Notes under the pieces: generated by a model
What the model was told of the DNA's origin: nothing
Seen by the model: only the letters and a program-made list of their open reading frames with translations
Databases searched by the model: none
DNA from: Actinomycetota bacterium
GTDB taxonomy: Bacteria > Actinomycetota > Thermoleophilia > RBG-16-64-13
Direction of reading: 5' to 3'
Assembly (NCBI GenBank): GCA_012523095.1
Contig: JAAYJE010000078.1
Coordinates: 24,921 to 88,920, forward strand
Length of the DNA stretch: 64,000 nucleotides
Program-made: the position numbers and the translations under genes
Shown here: positions 10,096 through 19,976 of the stretch, in pieces
Layout of the letters: each line of letters opens with the position of its first letter
Numbering within the stretch: the first letter of the stretch is position 1

Positions 10096-13029
10096 TTACG
10101 CGCCGAGTTTCAGCCTGAGCACGCGGGGCAGCACACCGCCGTGTAGGTAGTACTCCACATCCACCGAGGAGTCGAGCCGGGCGCGACACTCGAGCGTGAT
10201 CCTCCGGTCACCCAGAGCCGTCTCGTCGTCTCCGCGCCGGATTCTCACCTGCAGCGCCATGCCGGGGCTCAATCCGGCCTCCATCCCCTCGATATCCACC
10301 GACTCATCCCCAGACAGCCCCAACTCCCGCATGACGCAGCCGTTGGGAAGTTCAAGCGGCAGCACCCCCATACCCACGAGATTACTGCGATGGATGCGCT
10401 CAAAGCTCTCGGCTATCACCACCCGCACTCCCAGGAGGGCCGTCCCCTTGGCCGCCCAGTCGCGGGAACTGCCCGTGCCGTACTCCTTGCCGGCAAAGAT
10501 GACCAAGGGTACCTGGTCGGCCTGGTAGCGCATGGCGGCATCATAAATGGAGAGCACTTCTCGGGTGGGGTAGTGCCTGGTCCAACCACCCTCGCGTCCA
10601 TCGGCCATCTCGTTGCGGAGGCGGGAGTTGGCGAACGTCCCCCGCAGAAGCACCTCGTGACTTCCTCGCCGGGCACCGTAGGTGTTGAAGTCCATCGAGT
10701 CGACTCCCTGTTCGACCAGATACCGCCCGGCCGGGCTCATCCGGGCGATCGCGCCCGCGGGAGAGATGTGGTCGGTGGTGACCGAATCCCCCAGGATGGC
10801 GAGAATGCGCGCTCCGCGGACATCCGCCGGCGGCGCGGGCTGAAGATCGAACCCCTCTAAGAAAGGCGGCTCCTTGACGTAAGTGGAGTCCTGCTGCCAG
10901 GCATAGAGCCCGCCGCGGGGCGCCGCCATCCGGCGCCATGCCTCGCTCCCCTCGACCGCGGCTTCGTATTCCGACCGGAACAGCTCGGGCCGGAGGGCCG
11001 CAGCGGCCATCTGATCCACCGCGTCGGTCGAGGGCCATAGGTCACTCAGGTAGACCGGCCGGCCGTCGGGGCGGGTGCCGAGTGGTTCCGTGGTCAGATC
11101 GATGTCCACGGTCCCGGCAAGAGCGTAGGCCACCACAAGCGGCGGGGAAGCCAGATAGTTGGCTCGAACGGCCGGATGGATGCGGGCCTCGAAATTCCGG
11201 TTGCCGCTCAACACCGCCGCCACCACCAACCGCTGCTCGCCGGCCGCGCGCTCCAGGCCTCCGGGCAGCGGTCCGCTGTTGCCTATGCAGGTTGCGCATC
11301 CGTACCCCACCACGCCGAATCCCAGAGCCTCCAACGGTTCCAGCAGCCCCGCCTCATCGAGGTAGCGCGCCACCGCCCGCGAACCCGGTGCCAGGCTGGT
11401 CCGCACCCAAGGCTTCGGGGCCAAGCCCAGTTCCCGCGCTCGGCGGGCCAACAGCCCCGCGGCCAGCATAAGAGCGGGGTTGGAGGTGTTGGTGCAGCTC
11501 GTCACAGAGGCGATCACCACATGGCCGTCGCGCACGATCTCACGCCCACCGTCGAACTCCACCTTGACCCACGTGGGATCGACCCTGCCTTGGGAAAGAC
11601 CAGGCAGATCGTGACGGAACCGGGTGCCTACCTCCTCGAGCGACACCCGCTGCTGAGGGCGGCGCGGGCCGGCCAGACTGGGTCTGACATCACCCAGATC
11701 GAACTCGACCACCTGGGAGTACTCGGGGTCCTCTGAACCCGGCTCCCGGAACAGCGCCTGCGCGCGGCAGTAGGCTTCGACCCTGGCGCAAACAGCATCC
11801 GAACGGCCCGTCTGGCGGAGATAGGCGACGGTCTCGCCGTCGACAGGGAAGAACCCACAGGTGGCGCCGTACTCGGGTGCCATATTGGCTACTGTGGCCC
11901 GGTCGGCCGTGGTGAGGGCCTCAGCCCCCGGTCCGAAGTACTCCACGAAACGACCCACTACTCCGACCCCCCGCAGCAGCTCGGTGAGGGCCAGCACCAG
12001 ATCGGTGGCCGTAGCCTCGGCAGTGAGCCGTCCCACGAGGCGGACACCCACCACCTGCGGCACCAGCATGAAGTAAGGCTGCCCAAGCATGACCGCCTCG
12101 GCCTCGATGCCGCCCACTCCCCACCCGAGTACACCCAAGCCGTTGATCATGGTGGTATGAGAGTCGGTGCCGATGACGGTGTCCGGATACACCCAGCGCA
12201 CAGCGGGGGCACCGGGGCGGACCGCGCGCTCGCCCGTGCCGACCTGATCCGCAGCTCTCGCGCCGGCATCGCCGACCACCTCGGCCAGATACTCTAGGTT
12301 CACCTGATGGCAGATGCCCGTCCCAGGCGGAACCACCCGCAGGTTGGCGAACTCACCCTGCGCCCAGCGCAGTAGCGCGTAACGTTCGGCATTGCGCTCC
12401 ATCTCCAGTTCCATGTTGCGCCGACAGGCCTCGGGCACACCGGCGTGATCCACCTGCACAGAGTGATCGATCACCAGGTCGACCGGCACACTGGGGTCGA
12501 TGATGGTCGGATCGCCACCGAGACGCGCCACAGCCGAACGCAACGCGGCCAAGTCGACCACGCAGGGCACGCCTGTGAAGTCCTGCAACAGAACGCGGGC
12601 GGGCATGAAGGCCAACTCGGGACGGCGGGCGGCGGCGGGGTCCCAATCGAGGATACCGATGACGTCCGCCTCGTCCACCACCGGCGAGACTGCCGCGGCG
12701 CTCGGCCCCGTCGTAGCCCCCGGCCCCGTCGCAGCGCCTGCCGGAGCGCCGGCCGCGGCCGAGGCTCCAGGCGCCGCCGCGGCGACAACCCCCTGCCTCC
12801 CGGCGATGTTCCGGCCACAACGGCGGTCCAACGCGGCATCTCGGCCGCAATGACGAAGAGCGTTCTCCAGAAGGACTCGGATGGAGTAGGGAAGACGACC
12901 GACATCGCGCCCGGTAGCCCGTGCGAGCGCCCCCAGGTCGGCTATGCGGGCGCTCCCCTCGGGCAGGTCCATCGTCATCCAGGCTCCGAAGGGCCCGGCG
13001 TTCTCCTCACCTCGCACCGCCACGATCAC
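10096..13029 (-). CDS. acnA: Aconitase A family hydratase with N-terminal Ala/Gly/Pro insertion
   Basis: VLLQDFTGVPCVVDLAALRSAV, VASVTSCTNTSNP, YGCATCIGNSGPLP, EYGTGSSRDWAAKGTALLGVRVVIAESFERIHRSNLVGMGVLPL; GTG start at 13029 or 13023. Confidence 0.9.
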   Translation of the reverse strand: MIVAVRGEENAGPFGAWMTMDLPEGSARIADLGALARATGRDVGRLPYSIRVLLENALRHCGRDAALDRRCGRNIAGRQGVVAAAAPGASAAAGAPAGAATGPGATTGPSAAAVSPVVDEADVIGILDWDPAAARRPELAFMPARVLLQDFTGVPCVVDLAALRSAVARLGGDPTIIDPSVPVDLVIDHSVQVDHAGVPEACRRNMELEMERNAERYALLRWAQGEFANLRVVPPGTGICHQVNLEYLAEVVGDAGARAADQVGTGERAVRPGAPAVRWVYPDTVIGTDSHTTMINGLGVLGWGVGGIEAEAVMLGQPYFMLVPQVVGVRLVGRLTAEATATDLVLALTELLRGVGVVGRFVEYFGPGAEALTTADRATVANMAPEYGATCGFFPVDGETVAYLRQTGRSDAVCARVEAYCRAQALFREPGSEDPEYSQVVEFDLGDVRPSLAGPRRPQQRVSLEEVGTRFRHDLPGLSQGRVDPTWVKVEFDGGREIVRDGHVVIASVTSCTNTSNPALMLAAGLLARRARELGLAPKPWVRTSLAPGSRAVARYLDEAGLLEPLEALGFGVVGYGCATCIGNSGPLPGGLERAAGEQRLVVAAVLSGNRNFEARIHPAVRANYLASPPLVVAYALAGTVDIDLTTEPLGTRPDGRPVYLSDLWPSTDAVDQMAAAALRPELFRSEYEAAVEGSEAWRRMAAPRGGLYAWQQDSTYVKEPPFLEGFDLQPAPPADVRGARILAILGDSVTTDHISPAGAIARMSPAGRYLVEQGVDSMDFNTYGARRGSHEVLLRGTFANSRLRNEMADGREGGWTRHYPTREVLSIYDAAMRYQADQVPLVIFAGKEYGTGSSRDWAAKGTALLGVRVVIAESFERIHRSNLVGMGVLPLELPNGCVMRELGLSGDESVDIEGMEAGLSPGMALQVRIRRGDDETALGDRRITLECRARLDSSVDVEYYLHGGVLPRVLRLKLGA

Positions 13030-13035
13030 TCCTTC

Positions 13036-14646
13036 CTAAAGGTACAGTCGGTCTCCGCGGGCGCCACCGGCCTCGCGCCCCGTAGCCACGTTGTTGAGCG
13101 CTCGAACATAGGCCTTGGCCGAAGCCTCCAGCACGTCTATGGACACAGCCTGTCCGGCGTAGCGCCTGCCGTCCACCTCCACCACCACCCTCACCTCACC
13201 CAGCGAGTCCTTGCCGGAGGTGATGGAGCGCACCTGATAGTCGAGCAACTTACCCGTCACACCCACAGCGTCGTCGATGGCCAGAAAGACCGACTCGACG
13301 GACCCGCCTGTGAAGGCTTTGCCCGAGTGTTCCTTGCCTTCCTTACACACCGCCACCTGGCTCGACGAGATGATGTCGGTACCCGTGGAGACATAGACGT
13401 GCCGCAGCGAGTAGACATCCTCGCGCTGGCGCAGCTCCTCGCCCACCAGAGCTTCAAGATCCGCGGTGGTGACCTCTTTCTTTTTGTCGGCCGTTTCTTT
13501 GAAGCGACGGAAGATCTCGTCCAGCTCCGGTCCCTCCAGGTGGAGCCCTATCTCCGCCAGATGAGCGCGCAGTGCGTGGCGTCCCGAGTGCTTCCCTAGG
13601 ACTATGTCACTCTCGCTGAGGCCGATATCGCGGGCCCGCATGATCTCGTAGGTAGTGCGCTCCTTGAGCACGCCATCCTGATGGATGCCCGACTCGTGAG
13701 CGAACGCGTTCTTGCCTACGATGGCCTTGTTGGCCTGCACGATGTGCCCCGTGAAACTCGATACCATGCGACTGGCCCGAGCGATCTCGGTGGTGACGAT
13801 GTTGCAGGGCCGCTCCAGTATGTCCCGCCGAGTCACGAGAGCCATGGCGACCTCTTCCAGCGCCGCGTTGCCCGCCCGTTCGCCGAGGCCATTGATGGCC
13901 ACCTCCACCTGTGTCGCGCCCCTCTCCACCGCCGCCAGGGTGTTGGCCACGGCCACGCCCAGGTCGTTGTGGCAGTGGGCGCTCAGCACCACGCTCTCGA
14001 GAGCGGGGATCTTCTCGTACAAACGGTCCATGAGTGCGGCATACTCCCCAGGCAGGGCGTAGCCGACCGTATCGGGCACATTGATGGTGGTGGCGCCGGC
14101 CTCGACGGCGATGGCCAGTACTTCCGCCAGAAAATCCACATCGGACCGCGTGGCGTCCATGGCTGAGAACTCCACATCAGGGCAGAGCGATACGCAGAGT
14201 CTCACCATCTCGCGCGTGATCCTGACGATCTCTTCGCGGCTCACCCGCATCTGGTGTTGAAGATGGATGTCGGAGGTGGACACGAAGGTGTGCAATCTCG
14301 GGCGCTCGGCGTCTTTGATGGCGTCCCAGCAGTTGCGGATATCGCCCTCCGTGCAGCGGGCGAGGCCGCAGATGACCGGACCTCTCACTTCGCGGGCGAT
14401 GGTCTGCACGGCGGCGAAATCTCCGGGGCTGCTGGCCGGGAAGCCGGCTTCGATAACGTCGACTCCTAGGCGGGCCAACTGGTGGGCGATCTCCAGCTTC
14501 TCGGAGGCGTTCAGACTGCTCCCGGGCGACTGCTCACCGTCACGGAGCGTGGTATCGAAGAAGACTACGGGAACGCCGACGTTGCGCCGAGACGCGCACG
14601 AGGCACGGGCAGTCGCGGCGTCCATGGATGGGTTTCTGTCGGACAT
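13036..14646 (-). CDS. leuA: 2-isopropylmalate synthase
   Basis: [51 protein letters not shown]...[25 protein letters not shown]; start at ATG 14646 with AGGAGGT SD 7 nt upstream. Confidence 0.93.
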   Translation of the reverse strand: MSDRNPSMDAATARASCASRRNVGVPVVFFDTTLRDGEQSPGSSLNASEKLEIAHQLARLGVDVIEAGFPASSPGDFAAVQTIAREVRGPVICGLARCTEGDIRNCWDAIKDAERPRLHTFVSTSDIHLQHQMRVSREEIVRITREMVRLCVSLCPDVEFSAMDATRSDVDFLAEVLAIAVEAGATTINVPDTVGYALPGEYAALMDRLYEKIPALESVVLSAHCHNDLGVAVANTLAAVERGATQVEVAINGLGERAGNAALEEVAMALVTRRDILERPCNIVTTEIARASRMVSSFTGHIVQANKAIVGKNAFAHESGIHQDGVLKERTTYEIMRARDIGLSESDIVLGKHSGRHALRAHLAEIGLHLEGPELDEIFRRFKETADKKKEVTTADLEALVGEELRQREDVYSLRHVYVSTGTDIISSSQVAVCKEGKEHSGKAFTGGSVESVFLAIDDAVGVTGKLLDYQVRSITSGKDSLGEVRVVVEVDGRRYAGQAVSIDVLEASAKAYVRALNNVATGREAGGARGDRLYL

Positions 14647-14715
14647 GTCACTACCTCCTGGTTCTTCTACGAGATCATGGTTGCTGATGTGCCGGATGGC
14701 GCCGGCTTCGCGAAT

Positions 14716-14740
14716 ATCTCCCCCTAGCGGGGGAGCAGCA
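14716..14740 (-). promoter_or_regulatory. Leader hairpin overlapping the leader stop codon
   Basis: Transcript sense CTCCCCC-GCTA-GGGGGAG, 7-bp perfect stem. Confidence 0.6.
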
Positions 14741-14837
14741 GGAGGAGGTCGAGAACGAGAGCGGGCTGTGCAGCGGCGACCGGACGCAGAGGCCGGGCGG
14801 CTGTCGCGCAAGACCTGGATGCTGTTCTGTTCTCCAT
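14724..14837 (-). CDS. Candidate leucine-rich leader peptide of leuA (37 aa, not in ORF track)
   Basis: MENRTASRSCATAARPLRPVAAAQPALVLDLLLLLPR*; last nine-codon stretch CTC GTT CTC GAC CTC CTC CTG CTG CTC contains seven Leu codons; lies 77 nt upstream of the leuA ATG. Confidence 0.75.
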   Translation of the reverse strand: MENRTASRSCATAARPLRPVAAAQPALVLDLLLLLPR

Positions 14838-14991
14838 GACATGTGAGTGTAGCAGCAGACACTGCGAAAGGGTATGCTGGCGGCCTTAGTCAACGGAGCC
14901 CAGGCCAAGGAGGGAGCGGATGAGGGAGCGGACGATGGAGCTGATCGTAGATGCATGCACCCCAGCACTGATCTGAACAAGGAGTGTGACC

Positions 14992-16164
14992 ATGCCGAAG
15001 GAGTATCCCAAGTTCACCGCCGCGGCCGTCCAGACCGCCCCCGAATACCGCGATAAACCGGTGTACTTCGATTCTGAGGCCACCCTTCACAACTGCGTGG
15101 CGCGCATCAAGGAAGCCGCCTCCAACGGCGCTACCCTCGTCGTCTTCCCCGAGCTCCACCTCCCCGGCTACTGCCATTTCTCCATAGACGTAGCCAAAGG
15201 GCCCGAGTATGCAGGCATCTGGGCGGAGTACCTGCGTCACAGCATAGAAGTGCCCGGCGAGGAGACCGATCTGCTCTGCAGAGCGGCCCGGCAGGCCGAC
15301 ACGAACGTGGTGATAGGCATCAACGAGCGCGACAGAAGGTACAACGGCCGCCAGTACAACTCAGTGCTGTACATCAGCCGGACGGGTGAGATCCTCGGGG
15401 TGCACCGCAAGATCAACATCACCGTGCAAGAGCTGCTAATCCACACCCGCGGTGACGGGGGCGGCAACCTTCGCATCCATGAGATGGATTTCGGAAAGGT
15501 GAGCAGCCTCATCTGCGGCGAGCACCACCAGCCCATGCTGAAGCAGTGCTACATCGTCCAAGGGACCAAGGTGAACTGCTCGCTGTGGCCGGGATGCCTG
15601 GGCGGCGGGGAAGAGTTGCCCTGGGTCGCGCCGGCCCTGACCACGGCTATGGCCGCGTCGGGCGCCTGTTGGTGCGTGCTCGCGGCCAACTACATCCCGC
15701 CGGAGAAGCGGCCCAAGGATTTCTATTCCAACACCGACTTCCACCTGAGCTTCGGCGGGAGCGCCATCATCAACCCCTTCGGGGAGGTGGTGGCCGGTCC
15801 GGTGCGCGACCAGGAGACCATCGTCTACGCCGACATCGACCTCAAGGTGAATGAGATGGCCCGGGGCGTCGTGAATATCGCCGGCATCTACAGTCGTTGG
15901 GACATCCTAGGCCTCCAGGTGCGGACCAACCAATACGAGCCGTTGGTGTCCATGGAGTCGGTGGAGTCCGGCCGGCCCGAGGCGGCGGACCTAGATCAGG
16001 CCCAGGCGGCCGAACGGTCGGCGCTCTCCGGTCCACCTCCCGAAGGTACGGACACCGCGGCGCGAGAGACCCCCACAGATGCTGCCGCACTGGCGGAGCT
16101 ACGGGCGAGGGTGGCAGAACTCGAGCGCAAACTGGGGCAGGAGGCGTCGGAAGGAAGGGCGTAG
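14992..16164 (+). CDS. Carbon-nitrogen hydrolase (nitrilase superfamily) with C-terminal coiled-coil extension
   Basis: E-K-C triad context FPELHLPGY, HRKIN, ICGEHHQP; SD AAGGAG before ATG 14992. Confidence 0.88.
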   Translation: MPKEYPKFTAAAVQTAPEYRDKPVYFDSEATLHNCVARIKEAASNGATLVVFPELHLPGYCHFSIDVAKGPEYAGIWAEYLRHSIEVPGEETDLLCRAARQADTNVVIGINERDRRYNGRQYNSVLYISRTGEILGVHRKINITVQELLIHTRGDGGGNLRIHEMDFGKVSSLICGEHHQPMLKQCYIVQGTKVNCSLWPGCLGGGEELPWVAPALTTAMAASGACWCVLAANYIPPEKRPKDFYSNTDFHLSFGGSAIINPFGEVVAGPVRDQETIVYADIDLKVNEMARGVVNIAGIYSRWDILGLQVRTNQYEPLVSMESVESGRPEAADLDQAQAAERSALSGPPPEGTDTAARETPTDAAALAELRARVAELERKLGQEASEGRA

Positions 16165-16245
16165 AACTTTGAGGCCCCGCCTGCGCCGGTCAAGTGCCTC
16201 CACCAAGCTTGCGCCTACTACTTCCTGTCATGCAGGAGAAGCTCC

Positions 16246-16923
16246 CTACCCGGCGGCGCGTCGCGCATCGGGAGGCATGGTCCACGCCGGGGTCTCACGC
16301 AGCACCCAGCGTCTGAGGCGGCCGAAGAAGCGCCTCTCTCCGTAGCCGATGATGGCGGCCGCCCCCAGGATTATGAGGAGCTTCTGGACGGAGGGCATCG
16401 GTGTCCAGTGGTAGGCCACCCGTGTTTTCAGAATCGTCCACACGGGGAACTTCTCAGGCAGGCCGGCCGACCAACCCTCTCCTTCGTCGGAGACGAAAGA
16501 AGTAGCCGGATCCTCGAGCGCGGTGACTTCCTTGCCCGGGTAATCCACCCACACGTGGTCGAAGGAATAGCGCAGGATATACGGCATCCCTTTGGCCTCC
16601 AAGATACTGGCCATGAGAACAGTCTGAGCCTGACAGTCTCCGGCTTGGTCGGCGATGACCTCCGGGACGGTCGGGAAGTACCAGGGCAGGCCGTACACGG
16701 TCCAGGCCGGCATCCAGGGGACGTACGCCTTGACGTAGGCTTCAACGGCTTTGTAGTCGTCGAGGAGGGCAGAGGCCATCTGGGCCGCCGCCTCAGCGTT
16801 CACCGGCGGGTTACGGAGACGAGATATGGAGTTGAAGAAAGGACGCGGGTCGGGGTAGACGACCGCCCCGACCCACATAGCGACCAGCACGACCACGAGA
16901 CAGTGCCGGGCAACCTTCCTCAA
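16246..16923 (-). CDS. Transglutaminase-like domain protein with membrane anchors
   Basis: GDCQAQTVLMASILEAKGMPYILRYSFDHVWVDY Cys-His-Asp context; N-terminal and C-terminal hydrophobic segments. Confidence 0.72.
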   Translation of the reverse strand: MRKVARHCLVVVLVAMWVGAVVYPDPRPFFNSISRLRNPPVNAEAAAQMASALLDDYKAVEAYVKAYVPWMPAWTVYGLPWYFPTVPEVIADQAGDCQAQTVLMASILEAKGMPYILRYSFDHVWVDYPGKEVTALEDPATSFVSDEGEGWSAGLPEKFPVWTILKTRVAYHWTPMPSVQKLLIILGAAAIIGYGERRFFGRLRRWVLRETPAWTMPPDARRAAG

Positions 16924-16954
16924 CAGCGCTCCGTTCTCTAGGCTACTCTCGAGC

Positions 16955-17632
16955 TCAGACTTCGGAACCGTACGCGTCCAGCTTCACCGTGTCCGACACC
17001 ACGTAGTCCATGTCGGTACACGCGGCGATGTCGTCCACACCATACCCACGGGCTACTTCCTCCAAGAAGAAGCCTTTTTCGGGATAACGCCGGAACAGGG
17101 CCCGCTCGGTGATGATGACGTCGGCCTCGCCGGCGCCGGTGAGCGGGAACGTGCACTTCTTGACCAGTTTGCTGGCACCGTCCTTCGAGCAGTGTTCGGT
17201 GACCACGGTGACGATCTTGGCGCCGGCCAGGAGGTCCATAGCCCCGCCCATGCCGGCCACCAGCTTGCCCGGAATCTCATAGCTCGCGATGTTGCCTTCC
17301 CCGTCCACCTGCAGCGTCCCGAGGAAGGTCATGTCCACGTGGCCGCCCCGGATCATGCCGAACGACGTGGCGGAATCGAAGTAGCTCCCGCCTGGAATGA
17401 GGGTAATCGGCGCTCCTCCCGCGTTGCCGCGGTCGGGGTCGCTGCAGAGGACTTCGGGAACCGGGCCGACGCCGACGGCTCCATTCTCGCTGTGTATGAC
17501 TACGTCCACTCCGGCGGGCACATGATTGGCGACCAACGTCGGAACGCCGATCCCCAGGTTGATCACCTGCCCGTCTTTGAGCTCCGCGGCAGCCCGCGCA
17601 GCAATGACATTCTTGATATCCGTCTCAGACAC
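16955..17632 (-). CDS. 3-oxoacid CoA-transferase subunit B
   Basis: GQVINLGIGVPTLVANHVPAGVDVVIHSENGAVGVGP. Confidence 0.92.
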   Translation of the reverse strand: MSETDIKNVIAARAAAELKDGQVINLGIGVPTLVANHVPAGVDVVIHSENGAVGVGPVPEVLCSDPDRGNAGGAPITLIPGGSYFDSATSFGMIRGGHVDMTFLGTLQVDGEGNIASYEIPGKLVAGMGGAMDLLAGAKIVTVVTEHCSKDGASKLVKKCTFPLTGAGEADVIITERALFRRYPEKGFFLEEVARGYGVDDIAACTDMDYVVSDTVKLDAYGSEV

Positions 17633-17660
17633 TTCTGTCTCTCCTTGGCGATGTGGTCGA

Positions 17661-18350
17661 TCAGCACTGGGTGAGCGGAATACCCAGATAGGACAGATCC
17701 GCCCTCACCACGGCGTTCACGTAGAGACCGGGGGTCTGCACACTCTCCGGAGCGATCTCGCCGGGACTGTAGAGGTACTCCACCTCAGCGATGGTGTAGT
17801 CCGAGCACGCAGCGCAGACCGGGTTGTAGTTGCTCGCCGTGCCGCGGTATCTCAGGTTGCCCCAGGTGTCTCCGTCGTGAGCCCGTACCAAGGCCACGTC
17901 CGCGCGCAAGGCTTTCTCCAGGAGGTAGGTCTTGCCGTTCACCTCAATGTGTTCCTTGCCCTCCGCGACCACCGTACCCATGCCGGTGGGAGTGAGGAAG
18001 CCGCCCAACCCCGCGCCGCCCGACCGCATCTGTTCGGCCAGCGTGCCCTGCGGTCGGAGCTCGACCTCGATCTCTCCCGCGTGGTAGGCCTTGACCACGT
18101 CGGGCGTGGTGCCGATGTGGCTGGCGATAAGCTTGCGGACCTTGCCGAGTTTGACCAGCTCCACCACCCCGCGGTCTCGGAAGCCCCCGGTGCACGAGAT
18201 GATGGTCAGATCCTTGACGTCCGCTTCTTTCAACCCATGGATCAGGGTGAGTGGATCACCTTGAGACAGGAAGCCGCCGACGGCGACCGTCATCCCCGAT
18301 TCGATGTGAGACACAGCCTCTTCGAGGCTCACGACCTTGTTCTTGGGCAT
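17661..18350 (-). CDS. 3-oxoacid CoA-transferase subunit A
   Basis: GMTVAVGGFLSQGDPLTLIHGLKEADVKDLTIISCTGG...RPQGTLAEQMRSGGAGLGGFLTPTG. Confidence 0.92.
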   Translation of the reverse strand: MPKNKVVSLEEAVSHIESGMTVAVGGFLSQGDPLTLIHGLKEADVKDLTIISCTGGFRDRGVVELVKLGKVRKLIASHIGTTPDVVKAYHAGEIEVELRPQGTLAEQMRSGGAGLGGFLTPTGMGTVVAEGKEHIEVNGKTYLLEKALRADVALVRAHDGDTWGNLRYRGTASNYNPVCAACSDYTIAEVEYLYSPGEIAPESVQTPGLYVNAVVRADLSYLGIPLTQC

Positions 18351-18443
18351 AGCCCTCTCCTCGCCCCCCGATCGACCTTGATACTCATGACCGGGTGCCG
18401 GGCATCCCGGGCATCCCTAACTGATGGGACTATTCTAGACCTT

Positions 18444-19103
18444 TCAGACCTTGATGGTCTTGAGATCCGGGCTCACGATCAGCTTCGGCTCCGTGACCTT
18501 CTGGACGTCCTCGGCGTTGAGGCCCGGTGCGACTTCGCGCAGCAACAGACCGTCAGGGGTGACCTCGAGGACCGCGAGGTCTGAAACGATCAGGTTGACG
18601 CACTTCTTTCCCGTGATGGGGAGCGAGCACTCCTTCAGGATCTTCGGCGCTCCGTCCTTGGTGCAGTGGTCCATCATGATGATGACATGTTTGGCGCCTA
18701 CCACTATGTCTCCCGCGCCGCCCATGCCCTTGATCATCTTGCCGGGGATCATCCAGTTGGCCAGATCGCCCTTCTCGGAGACTTCCATACCACCCAGTAC
18801 AGTGGCGTCCAGATGACCGCCGCGAACCATGGCGAAAGAGTCGGCGTTCGAGAAGTAGCTCGCGCCGGGCAGTTCGGTCACGGTCTCTTTGCCGGCGTTG
18901 ATAAGATCCGGATCCTCCTCACCCTCATACGGATAGGGGCCTGCGCCGAGGATGCCGTTCTCGGAGTGCAGGAAGATGTCCTTGCCTTCCGGTAGGTAGT
19001 TGCTGACCAAGGTGGGCATACCGATACCGAGGTTGATGTAGTAGCCGTCCTCGAACTCAGCCGCCACCCTCTTTGCCTGTTGCTCTCGTGTAAGCGCCAT
19101 CAT
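18444..19103 (-). CDS. 3-oxoacid CoA-transferase subunit B (second pair)
   Basis: [37 protein letters not shown]. Confidence 0.92.
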   Translation of the reverse strand: MMALTREQQAKRVAAEFEDGYYINLGIGMPTLVSNYLPEGKDIFLHSENGILGAGPYPYEGEEDPDLINAGKETVTELPGASYFSNADSFAMVRGGHLDATVLGGMEVSEKGDLANWMIPGKMIKGMGGAGDIVVGAKHVIIMMDHCTKDGAPKILKECSLPITGKKCVNLIVSDLAVLEVTPDGLLLREVAPGLNAEDVQKVTEPKLIVSPDLKTIKV

Positions 19104-19141
19104 CGCCTCCTCAAGAAATAGAACCCGGCCGGACTATCCGT

Positions 19142-19846
19142 CTAGGCCTGTGGCTTCGGCCGTACTGTGCGCTTCTCGATCCACTTCTCGTAGAACTCAC
19201 CCTGCACGACTCGGTCGACGTAGATGCCGGGAGTATGGATGAGATCGGGTTCAAGTTCTCCCACCTCCACCAGATGCTCGACCTCGGCGATGGTGATCTT
19301 GCCGGCCGTCGCGCAGAGAGGGTTGAAGTTGCGCGCGGTCTTGCGGTAGACAAGATTGCCGAGCCGGTCTCCCTTCCAGGCGCTGACGATGGCGAAATCG
19401 GCCCGAATGCCTCTTTCCAGCATGTATTCGCGGCCGTCGAACTCGCGGACCTCTTTTCCCTCAGCCAACATGGTCCCCACAGCAGTCGGCGTGTAGAAGC
19501 CGGGGATCCCGGCCCCTCCGCAGCGGATCCGCTCCGCCAACGTGCCCTGGGGGCAGAGCTCCACTTCGAGTTCTCCACCCAAGAACTGCCGTTCGAAGTT
19601 CTTATTCTCCCCCACGTAGCTGGCGACCATCTTCTTGACCTGGCCCGACTGCAGCAGGATCCCGAGGCCGTACTCATCGGTGCCGCAGTTGTTGCTGATG
19701 ATCGTGAGACCTTTGACACCTTTCTTATGGAGCGCCCGGATGAGATTCTCCGGGTTGCCGCATAAGCCGAATCCTCCACAGAGGATGGAGACTCCGTCCT
19801 GGACGTCGAAGATCGCGGCCTCGGCACTCGGGAACACCTTGTTCAT
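19142..19846 (-). CDS. 3-oxoacid CoA-transferase subunit A (second pair)
   Basis: [38 protein letters not shown]...[24 protein letters not shown]. Confidence 0.92.
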   Translation of the reverse strand: MNKVFPSAEAAIFDVQDGVSILCGGFGLCGNPENLIRALHKKGVKGLTIISNNCGTDEYGLGILLQSGQVKKMVASYVGENKNFERQFLGGELEVELCPQGTLAERIRCGGAGIPGFYTPTAVGTMLAEGKEVREFDGREYMLERGIRADFAIVSAWKGDRLGNLVYRKTARNFNPLCATAGKITIAEVEHLVEVGELEPDLIHTPGIYVDRVVQGEFYEKWIEKRTVRPKPQA

Positions 19847-19890
19847 AGCCCTTCGCCTCCACTGGACATTGGCATGTCGGTGACGGTATT

Positions 19891-19906
19891 TGGTATGAGC
19901 ATACCA
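19891..19906. promoter_or_regulatory. 16-bp perfect palindrome in divergent intergenic region (candidate operator)
   Basis: TGGTATGAGCATACCA; on the minus strand it fills a 17-nt spacer between TTGAAC and AATACC. Confidence 0.5.
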
Positions 19907-19965
19907 TGTTCAACTCGACGGACGCCCGGGACTTGCAATCGTCGCCCCTGGGCCATACCCTGTCC

Positions 19966-19971
19966 TATAAT
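19966..19971 (+). promoter_or_regulatory. Perfect TATAAT -10 element 5 nt before ATG (leaderless start)
   Basis: TATAAT TTCTT ATG at 19966-19979. Confidence 0.55.
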
Positions 19972-19976
19972 TTCTT

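Noticed and set aside
18385-18425. GGGCATCCC-type short repeat between CoA-transferase genes
   Set aside because: Only two short imperfect units; no array or clear hairpin with function.
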